Source: Veillonella rogosae JCM 15642 (GTDB lineage: Bacteria; Bacillota; Negativicutes; Veillonellales; Veillonellaceae). From it: a DNA stretch of 64,000 nt. The notes under the pieces were generated by a model. The model ran no database searches. It was not told the DNA's origin and was given only the letters and a program-made list of their open reading frames with translations. The stretch is from the NCBI RefSeq assembly GCF_002959775.1, contig NZ_PPCX01000010.1, forward strand, positions 124,001 to 188,000, given 5' to 3'. A program made the position numbers and the translations under genes. Shown here in pieces: positions 43,988-50,567 of this stretch (position 1 is the first letter of the stretch; every line of letters begins with the position of its first letter).

Positions 43988-44749
43988 CTAAGGAATCATT
44001 CGTTCTTTATTATATTCATCAATTGTTTTGTTTGAAATCTTCGTAACCGGATAGTTTCCTAATAATTCATAACGTGAGCTATCTATATTTTTTACAGGTA
44101 CCACATGTTCCTTATAGAATTCAGCATCAACTGCTTTCACAGGTTCTAAGAAGAATAAGGAGTACGCCATGCCACCTTCCGTCCACGTAATGCTACGGAT
44201 CAATTGTACTCCTGGCTTACCTGTATAATACACCTTGCCAGATTCACCTTGCTCAGACCATTCATAGTCCTTATACTCTGCAGGAATATACGCTGTGTCT
44301 CTTACGGTATCCAAGGAGTATCCCATTCGATAGGCCATAACATTAGTAATAAATTTTTCTCCAGCCTGATAGATAGGTGCATTTCTTTTGTAATATACAA
44401 CCTCTAGCACATCATTTCGATCAAGACGTGCTGTATAAAGCTGATATCCAAAAGGTATATAACTAGGTGCCTCAGCCTCATACGGTAATTTCTGAGTAAC
44501 CTCTGCTATCCCCTTAAAGTTACGAGCACTGTCTTGAGTCATTATAGGCCAGCCTACTAATTGCATTCTTGGTATTTGTATAATTAGAGAAGCATTATTC
44601 ATGTTTGGCGTAACATTGTTAGACTTAGATGCGGCCTCAGAATGATTAATCGATACAGACTGATCAACAGTATCTGCGGATACATAGCTTATAGATACTA
44701 AACCAACAGCTATAGCAGCTAAAATGGATTTACATATTAATTTTTTCAT
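43988..44749 (-). CDS. Exported DUF4367-like protein, paralogue 3
   Basis: 253 residues: signal peptide MKKLICKSILAAIAVGLVSI through SYVSA, then one module (PYEAEAPSYIPFGYQLYTAR, RNDVLEVVYYKRN, YRMGYSLDTVRDTAYIPAEY, YTGKPGVQLIRSITWTEGG, FYKEHVVPVKNID). It is the first of three tandem genes, each with its own AGGAGAGAAT-like ribosome site and 55-90 base gaps. Together with the two repeats in the 437-residue protein, four copies of the module occur within 3 kb, pointing to recent duplication. Confidence 0.72.
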   Translation of the reverse strand: MKKLICKSILAAIAVGLVSISYVSADTVDQSVSINHSEAASKSNNVTPNMNNASLIIQIPRMQLVGWPIMTQDSARNFKGIAEVTQKLPYEAEAPSYIPFGYQLYTARLDRNDVLEVVYYKRNAPIYQAGEKFITNVMAYRMGYSLDTVRDTAYIPAEYKDYEWSEQGESGKVYYTGKPGVQLIRSITWTEGGMAYSLFFLEPVKAVDAEFYKEHVVPVKNIDSSRYELLGNYPVTKISNKTIDEYNKERMIP

Positions 44750-44925
44750 ATTCTCTCCTCATTAAGCGATTATACGCTTTATATAATGATATATTTCTTT
44801 ATATATATCAGAAATCCCATTATTATTCTGTTGCTCGTGCTACTTCATAAAACCTTTATACAATCTATCCTGCAAGTAAGTTCTCCTAATAAGAGAGCTA
44901 TATTATATTTTTTGCAAAAAAATCC

Positions 44926-44965
44926 TACTGAACGCTATATCATAATAGAGTTCAATAGGATTGTT
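44926..44965 (-). terminator. Terminator of the Nim-like gene
   Basis: Stem AATCCTACTGAAC (44926-44938) pairs with 44953-44965 with one mismatch; on the minus strand it runs into T7 (44925-44919). Confidence 0.82.
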
Positions 44966-44971
44966 GTATCA

Positions 44972-45484
44972 TTATTTAGTTAATGGCGGCATAATAGCAT
45001 CTTGTTCAAGTTGTCTTCGTCTTTTAGCCGAATAGTCAACAACTTTAATTCGAACTACGCCTACAGAGTTTACCATGGCGTCCGTAAAAGTAAACTCACG
45101 ACCTGTCTGATGTTTCATCAATACTTGTAAGCCATGAGACTTTTCATCAATAGCCTCTAAATAGGTAGCCTCGCCACGACCCATCACACTAGAGTATACC
45201 GAGCTATATTTACATGGTATATCTCCACCTGAAACGAGTGCTTCATCGCTACCATCAATTTCAATAAATACATGTGGATTCGCTTGAATCAAACTAAACT
45301 TCTTTCCCTCATAATGGCCATGTACATAGATATAAAGTACCTCATCTATAAATTCATATCCAAAATGTAAGGGCACCACGTAAGGGTAATCACCATCCAT
45401 CAGACCTAGATGAATGATACGAGTGCTACTTAAAATACCTTTAATTTCATCTATATTGGTAACCATGCGATCTTGTCGTCTCAT
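44972..45484 (-). CDS. Pyridoxamine 5'-phosphate oxidase-like flavoprotein (NimA-like)
   Basis: 170 residues from the ATG at 45484 (GGAGG 5 bases upstream). Split-barrel flavin-binding fold: MRRQDRMVTNIDEIKGILSS, IIHLGLMDGDYPYVVPLHFGYE, LYIYVHGHYEGKKFSLI, YSSVMGRGEATYLE. It resembles the NimA/5-nitroimidazole reductase group and general PNPOx-like proteins. A NimA role would reduce nitroimidazoles harmlessly, but most such proteins in anaerobes have unknown physiological substrates. Confidence 0.82.
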   Translation of the reverse strand: MRRQDRMVTNIDEIKGILSSTRIIHLGLMDGDYPYVVPLHFGYEFIDEVLYIYVHGHYEGKKFSLIQANPHVFIEIDGSDEALVSGGDIPCKYSSVYSSVMGRGEATYLEAIDEKSHGLQVLMKHQTGREFTFTDAMVNSVGVVRIKVVDYSAKRRRQLEQDAIMPPLTK

Positions 45485-45643
45485 AATAGCCTCCATCGTT
45501 TTACGTAAAATATACTCTATGTATCATTATAGCAAATTTTATAAACCTTTTAAGGCTAAGTATTCTCTTAAAATGAATAATTTCTCTTTTATTCGTATAT
45601 TAATAATACTATTTTTTCTATATGTCCACTGTATAAATACATT

Positions 45644-45672
45644 TGACTTTTTACAATAGATACTGTATTATA
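45644..45672 (+). promoter_or_regulatory. Sigma-A promoter of the amino acid permease
   Basis: TTGACT (45644-45649), 17 bases, TATTAT (45667-45672), with a start expected near 45680 and a leader of about 90 bases containing short TATAGATTCTATAGATTATAGA-type repeats. Confidence 0.7.
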
Positions 45673-45770
45673 AGAAAATAGTTTTATAGATTCTATAGAT
45701 TATAGAGGCTATGGTAGCATTCCATGGCTTTTTATATTTGTAGATAGTTTGTAGAAAAGAGGTCTTTACT

Positions 45771-47213
45771 ATGTCTGATACGCATCAGTTAAAACGGGGT
45801 CTTAAGAACCGGCACGTACAGTTGCTCGCCATTGGCGGTGCCATTGGTACAGGCTTATTCTTAGGCTCCGGTCGAGCCATTCACTTGGCCGGTCCATCCA
45901 TTATTTTCGCCTACCTTATTACAGGTATTATCTGCTTCTTCATCATGAGAGCATTAGGCGAATTGTTATTATCCAATTTGAATCACCACTCCTTTATCGA
46001 CTTCGTGGAAGATTATTTAGGTGATCGAGCTGCCTTTATCACAGGATGGACATACTGGTTCTGTTGGCTGTCACTAGCCATGGCAGACTTGACGGCCGTA
46101 GGCCTCTATATGCAGTACTGGATACCGTGGCTGCCACAGTGGATACCAGCCTTGATTGTCCTTGTCGCCTTACTATTAATGAATTTAACAGCTGTAAAAT
46201 ATTTCGGCGAAATGGAGTTTTGGTTTGCCTTGATTAAGGTAATTGCCATTATCTCCCTCATTATTATCGGTATCATCATGATTTTCACGGGCTTTACTAC
46301 TGATGCGGGTGTCGCCGCCTTTAGTAATATGTGGAACTATGGAGGATGGTTCCCGAACGGAACGATGGGCTTTATCTTATCATTCCAAATGGTTGTATTT
46401 GCTTTTACAGGTATCGAACTCGTAGGTCTGACAGCAGGCGAAACGGAAGATCCTGAAAAGGTTATTCCTATGGCCATCAACAACATTCCATTGCGTATTA
46501 TTTTATTCTATGTGGGCTCCTTGGCCATCATCATGAGTATTTACCCTTGGACGGCCGTTAACCCATCTGCTAGCCCATTTGTAGCCGTATTTACCGCTGT
46601 TGGTATCGCAGCCGCTGCAGGCATTGTAAACTTCGTGGTACTCACCTCTGCTGCGTCTGCTACAAACTCTGGTATCTTTAGTACAGGCCGTATGATTTAT
46701 GCCCTTGCTAAACGCGGTCACGCACCTAGCTCTATGCGTCGCTTAACGCACAGCAGCGTACCGTACCAAGCAACGATTTTCTCTGCAGCCGTATTATTGA
46801 TTACAGTTGTACTTAACTACGTAATGCCTGAAGCAGTATTCGTTATGATTACATCTATCTCTACCTTCTGCTTCATCTTTATTTGGGCCATGATGGTTAT
46901 TTGTCACCTTAAATATCGCAAGAAAAACCCTGAGTTAGCGGCACAATCTAAATTCAAAATGCCACTATATCCAGTAATGAATTACGTGATTCTCGGCTTC
47001 TTCGTTTTCGTTCTAGCTATTCTAGCGCTAAACGAAGACACGCGAATCGCCCTCTTGTTCACACCAATTTGGTTCGTTATCCTTTGGGCCTTCTACTCCA
47101 TGCTTAACACGGACGATGAAGATGCTCTTGGAGAAGAACTTATCGAGATGGCTGGCGTAAAAGAAATTTACAAAAAAACTAAAAAAGACGACTCCGATGA
47201 CTACGTAATTTAA
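45771..47213 (+). CDS. Amino acid permease, AAT family (CycA-like)
   Basis: 480 residues, twelve spans. The start LKRGLKNRHVQLLAIGGAIGTGLFLGSG is the hallmark of the AAT family. FAFTGIELVGLTAGETEDPEKVIPMAINNIPLRI and TSAASATNSGIFSTGRMIYALA are also typical, the latter close to CycA (D-Ala, D-Ser, Gly). Proton-coupled amino acid uptake is expected. The exact substrate cannot be read; YtnA or AroP-type specificity is possible. Confidence 0.88.
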   Translation: MSDTHQLKRGLKNRHVQLLAIGGAIGTGLFLGSGRAIHLAGPSIIFAYLITGIICFFIMRALGELLLSNLNHHSFIDFVEDYLGDRAAFITGWTYWFCWLSLAMADLTAVGLYMQYWIPWLPQWIPALIVLVALLLMNLTAVKYFGEMEFWFALIKVIAIISLIIIGIIMIFTGFTTDAGVAAFSNMWNYGGWFPNGTMGFILSFQMVVFAFTGIELVGLTAGETEDPEKVIPMAINNIPLRIILFYVGSLAIIMSIYPWTAVNPSASPFVAVFTAVGIAAAAGIVNFVVLTSAASATNSGIFSTGRMIYALAKRGHAPSSMRRLTHSSVPYQATIFSAAVLLITVVLNYVMPEAVFVMITSISTFCFIFIWAMMVICHLKYRKKNPELAAQSKFKMPLYPVMNYVILGFFVFVLAILALNEDTRIALLFTPIWFVILWAFYSMLNTDDEDALGEELIEMAGVKEIYKKTKKDDSDDYVI

Positions 47214-47261
47214 TTAAAGGCGATTACATAAGTTAATAAAAGTTGTCTACGTGACTTAACA

Positions 47262-47288
47262 AAGAGCCCGTGCATAGCACGGGCTCTT
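47262..47288. terminator. Bidirectional terminator
   Basis: 12-bp stem AAGAGCCCGTGC (47262-47273) with 47277-47288, loop ATA, T-rich flanks on the plus side. It closes the permease gene and the convergent exported-protein gene. Confidence 0.88.
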
Positions 47289-47291
47289 CTT

Positions 47292-47864
47292 TTACTTCAT
47301 AGTAGGGAAGTTTTGTTGTTCATATTGTTGTTGATACGCCGGAAGATTGCTTGTATCTTCATCGTAGTTAAAGATCGTTTTGCTGCGATATCCACCTTGC
47401 GTAATGATGATATCGATAGAGGATGGTACCTCTTGACCAGTACGCTCTAAATGGTTAATTAGTTCTTGTAAAGCTTCAGCTTGACGCAAAGAACCTGTCA
47501 TGTATTTACCTTTAGATAAACCTGTATTTCTAATCACTTGACCATTATGTACTTGGCCTCTAGTATCTACATAATAGAAACGTACAGCTGCCTTATCTCC
47601 CGTAGGCACTGCTTTAACATAAATAGCTTTCCAGTTCTTTTTAACCATAGCTTTAGTAGCGTCTGCTAATTTATTAGACAAGCGTTGTGTTTCTTTATTA
47701 GTGGCTTTGGATACACCATTTACCTGTTGAATTTCATCATTCATAGGCATTTCGATAGGTGATACCACTGAATCTTGTTGTACCTTTTTTGCATCTGCAG
47801 GCTGAACTGCCAATACACCAACAGCTGCCATTACAGCTAACGTTGTAAGAGCAATTTTTTTCAT
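47292..47864 (-). CDS. Small exported protein of unknown function
   Basis: 190 residues. A signal peptide (MKKIALTTLAVMAAVGVLAV through QPADA) is followed by about 165 residues with KLADATKAMVKKNWKAIYVK, AVRFYYVDTRGQVHNGQVIRN and SSIDIIITQGGYRSKTIFNY. No family recognised. The Gln/Tyr-rich C-terminus (LPAYQQQYEQQNFPTMK) is unusual. Likely periplasmic. GGAGAG precedes the ATG. The gap 47865-48057 behind it shows no gene. Confidence 0.62.
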   Translation of the reverse strand: MKKIALTTLAVMAAVGVLAVQPADAKKVQQDSVVSPIEMPMNDEIQQVNGVSKATNKETQRLSNKLADATKAMVKKNWKAIYVKAVPTGDKAAVRFYYVDTRGQVHNGQVIRNTGLSKGKYMTGSLRQAEALQELINHLERTGQEVPSSIDIIITQGGYRSKTIFNYDEDTSNLPAYQQQYEQQNFPTMK

Positions 47865-48057
47865 ACTATCTCTCCTTAGTCAGGTTACACTAAAACAAAT
47901 TATATTTTATACAACAAATTACATTATATGTATTATATCACTTTATATCAAGTCATTCTTCTTTTCAAAACTAGTACTCTTGATTATTTGATTCCATCGC
48001 AACATAGAATCACCTCGCTTATGTATAGTATAACTAAATCTCTAACCTAATAAAAGA

Positions 48058-48115
48058 AAAGGCTTCAATCAATGCTCGACAAAACGTATTCTGTCAATAA
48101 TGGATTGAAGCCTTT
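48058..48115 (-). terminator. Terminator of the CDF exporter gene
   Basis: 13-bp stem AAAGGCTTCAATC (48058-48070) with 48103-48115 around a 32-base loop; on the minus strand TTTTCTTTTA follows. Confidence 0.7.
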
Positions 48116-48126
48116 ATTTTATACTA

Positions 48127-49251
48127 TTAGTTACTAAAGTCTGTATCCACAATAGCAAATTGTGTATATTCTGGGCAGCGTTTTTGCATTTCTGCTTTAA
48201 TTTTTTCTAATGTGCCATGTGGATCTTCTTCGTCAAAGTCAAAGATAATATCGTAATAGATAACTTTCTTTTCTTCTTGTACGTAGAACGCATGTACTTG
48301 TACTACATGTGTATATAGACTTACAACTTGATCGAGAGCTTGTCTTACTTCAAGCACTTCTAAACTTGGTTGGTTTTCAGCATATACACCAACGGTCATA
48401 GCAATACCAAATTTTTTATAAAGATGAACGGCGATACTTTTTGTTAGTGGATGAATATCTGCCATAGTCATCGTATCTGGCACTGTAATATGAACAGATC
48501 CAATTGTCTCACCAGGACCGTAGCTATTTAATACTAAATCATATACACCGCCCACATTTGGATGTTGAGCGATAGTTTCTTTAATTTCACGAACTAAGTT
48601 ATCATCTGCACGAACGCCAAGTAAGTGATTATACATTTCTTTTAAAATGTCATAAGCAGCTTTTAAAATTAAAACAGAGATAACCGCACCTACATAACCT
48701 TGAATGTCAAAGTCAAAGAAGAATACTAACGCTGCAGATACTAATGTAGCAAAGGTAATCACCGCATCAAAGAGGGCATCTATACCAGATGCTACGAGAG
48801 CATCGGATTTATATTTTTCACCTTGCGCCTTAATATAGCGGCCCATCACTACTTTCACAACAATAGCAACGGCGATAATCATCAAGCTTGGAATATCAAA
48901 GGTAGATACCTCAGGGTGAAGAATTTTTTCAATAGATTCCTTGAGGGATCCAATGCCTGCACCTAGGATGATGAAAGCAATGGCCATAGTAGTCATATAT
49001 TCGATACGACCATGACCAAATGGATGCTCCTTATCGGCACCTTTAGCTGCTAATTTTGTACCAACAATAGTTAACACAGAGGACAAAACGTCTGTTAAGT
49101 TGTTTACCGCATCAAGGATGATGGCAATAGAGTTAGACGCAAGGCCTACAATCATTTTAAAAATAACGAGAACGACGTTACCTATAATACCTTTTATACT
49201 AGCAAGCGTAATCCCCCGATTACGTGCTGCACTATTTTCTTGCAAAATCAT
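48127..49251 (-). CDS. Cation diffusion facilitator, probable manganese exporter
   Basis: 374 residues: six spans in the first about 215 residues, then a cytosolic domain with a second, longer C-terminal region. The membrane metal site reads Asn50-X3-Asp54 (DAVNNLTD) and Asp158-X3-Asp162 (GIDALFD). Zn exporters normally have His/Asp-X3-Asp and His-X3-Asp; the Asn-Asp-Asp-Asp set is described for Mn exporters such as pneumococcal MntE, so Mn2+ is the best guess. HPFGHGRIEY, a family motif, is present. Monocistronic. Confidence 0.88.
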   Translation of the reverse strand: MILQENSAARNRGITLASIKGIIGNVVLVIFKMIVGLASNSIAIILDAVNNLTDVLSSVLTIVGTKLAAKGADKEHPFGHGRIEYMTTMAIAFIILGAGIGSLKESIEKILHPEVSTFDIPSLMIIAVAIVVKVVMGRYIKAQGEKYKSDALVASGIDALFDAVITFATLVSAALVFFFDFDIQGYVGAVISVLILKAAYDILKEMYNHLLGVRADDNLVREIKETIAQHPNVGGVYDLVLNSYGPGETIGSVHITVPDTMTMADIHPLTKSIAVHLYKKFGIAMTVGVYAENQPSLEVLEVRQALDQVVSLYTHVVQVHAFYVQEEKKVIYYDIIFDFDEEDPHGTLEKIKAEMQKRCPEYTQFAIVDTDFSN

Positions 49252-49562
49252 ATTATACTACACCTCTTACATTCAATTCACTAAGCTATAAATCGAAGCA
49301 TATCGATTTATTTACATTTCTATTATAGCTTATCAATTATCATTTGTCATTATATTTTTTGAAAAATTTTTATAAAATCGTTGATTTTACTGAATTATCA
49401 ATAATTCTCATTTCTCAATTAGAGCATTTGATGTATTGTGACTTCACAATCTATAGTGTAGATCTATTATTAACAAACTACTATCTAATTATTAATACAT
49501 AATACATATTATGTACTAATTGATACTTATCTAGTGATAAGTATCAAAGTAATTAGAGGTAA
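49252..49562. other. AT-rich intergenic region beside the DnaA-box array gene
   Basis: 310 bases almost without G or C runs. It includes the CDF promoter and an 11-bp perfect hairpin TGATACTTATC (49521-49531) with 49536-49546 that follows the RluA-family stop codon. No gene is seen. The stretch 49320-49520 is notably AT-rich and lies about 250 bases from the DnaA-box array. Confidence 0.5.
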
Positions 49563-50567
49563 TTATGCGGTAACCGTAATACGCTCGCCTGTGCGCATGT
49601 GTGTAAATACAACCTTTTGGGCACGCAATTGGAACGGCTGCCCCGTTGGTTGTGCGCCATATAAGGTATCCCCTACGAGAGGGTGACCTATATGGCTGAA
49701 AGCCACACGAATTTGATGTGTTTTTCCTGTGTACAAACGGACTAAAACCTCTGTATATCCACATTCTTGGGAGTTATACACAGATTTGTCCACATTTTGA
49801 CCACTTTTATCCACATCTGATAGTTCTATATCCACATTTTTTGATGCTATATCCACAAAATTTTTGGACTTATTCACAGAGTTATCCACAGGCTGTGAAG
49901 AGTGTCTACATAGGACGGAATAATCTGTACGAGTCTCTTTTCCCTTAGGATTTACTTCGTAATGAATTCCATCAGCACTGCGTTCCATAGGGAATACCAA
50001 GGAATCTTCATCAGCTTCTACGATGCCTTCCACAGTAGCCATATACCACTTTTCAAAGGTATTATCATCCATTTGCTGTTGATAAAGACTTTGGGCTAAT
50101 CCACTTTTAGCAATCGCAATACAGCCCGTTGTATCTCTATCTAAGCGATTCAAGAAACGTACCTTCCGCTTAATACCATGTTCTTTAAAGTAATACGCCA
50201 CACCATTGGCAAGGGATACTTGGTCTTTGGAGTTTACTGTCACACCAGCCGGCTTATCCACAATGAGGAGATCATCATCTTCATATAAGATATGTAGATT
50301 CATTTCAATTGGTTCATGATCTATTTTTTCCTTCGCCATGGCAATCCAAATCTTGTCACCTTCGGAGATAACATCTTTTGGCGTTGCTTTATGGCCGTTG
50401 ATGTGGATTAGTTTTTCCTCAAATAACTTTACTAAGGATTTACGAGGATACTTTGTATCTAGTACTGCACCTAATGTAATATCCTGTTTTTCACTACGTG
50501 CAGCGTCTATATCTGGGGCAGTTACGGTCCACAAAATATCGTCGGGACGATGTGTTTTTCTCGCCAT
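49563..50567 (-). CDS. RluA-family pseudouridine synthase with an unusual insertion
   Basis: 334 residues. An S4-like N-terminal RNA-binding domain (LVKLFEEKLIHINGHKA) is followed by the catalytic domain with LLIVDKPAGVTV, LNRLDRDTTGC (nucleophile Asp) and YTGKTHQIRVAFSHIGHPLVGD. Between YSVLCRHSSQ and EVLVRLYTGKTHQ there are about 44 extra residues rich in Val-Asp-(Lys/Asn/Ile) (such as VDIASKNVDIELSDVDKSGQ). The paralogue at 62332-63201 has only about six residues there. The insert is encoded by the DnaA-box array at 49755-49890. It should isomerise uridines in rRNA or tRNA; the insertion sits in a surface loop, so activity may survive. Confidence 0.9.
   Translation of the reverse strand: MARKTHRPDDILWTVTAPDIDAARSEKQDITLGAVLDTKYPRKSLVKLFEEKLIHINGHKATPKDVISEGDKIWIAMAKEKIDHEPIEMNLHILYEDDDLLIVDKPAGVTVNSKDQVSLANGVAYYFKEHGIKRKVRFLNRLDRDTTGCIAIAKSGLAQSLYQQQMDDNTFEKWYMATVEGIVEADEDSLVFPMERSADGIHYEVNPKGKETRTDYSVLCRHSSQPVDNSVNKSKNFVDIASKNVDIELSDVDKSGQNVDKSVYNSQECGYTEVLVRLYTGKTHQIRVAFSHIGHPLVGDTLYGAQPTGQPFQLRAQKVVFTHMRTGERITVTA
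49755..49890 (+). repeat. Array of eight DnaA-box-like 9-mers in one orientation
   Basis: Boxes start at 49755, 49774, 49786, 49807, 49828, 49849, 49870 and 49882. Four fit TTATNCACA exactly (TTATACACA, TTATCCACA, TTATTCACA, TTATCCACA). Four differ by one base (ATATCCACA three times, TTGTCCACA once). Five successive starts from 49786 to 49870 are exactly 21 bases apart (two helical turns); pairs at both ends are 12 bases apart. The spacers differ in sequence, so this is not a simple tandem repeat. It lies inside the RluA-family gene. Confidence 0.85.

Noticed and set aside
50254-50262. A further perfect TTATCCACA in the RluA-family gene
   Set aside because: It encodes part of the conserved VDKPAG motif, so protein constraint explains it; it is 360 bases from the array and out of its spacing.
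49563-50567. RluA-family gene as a pseudogene because of its odd insert
   Set aside because: The insert is in frame, both catalytic motifs are intact and there is no stop codon or frameshift.
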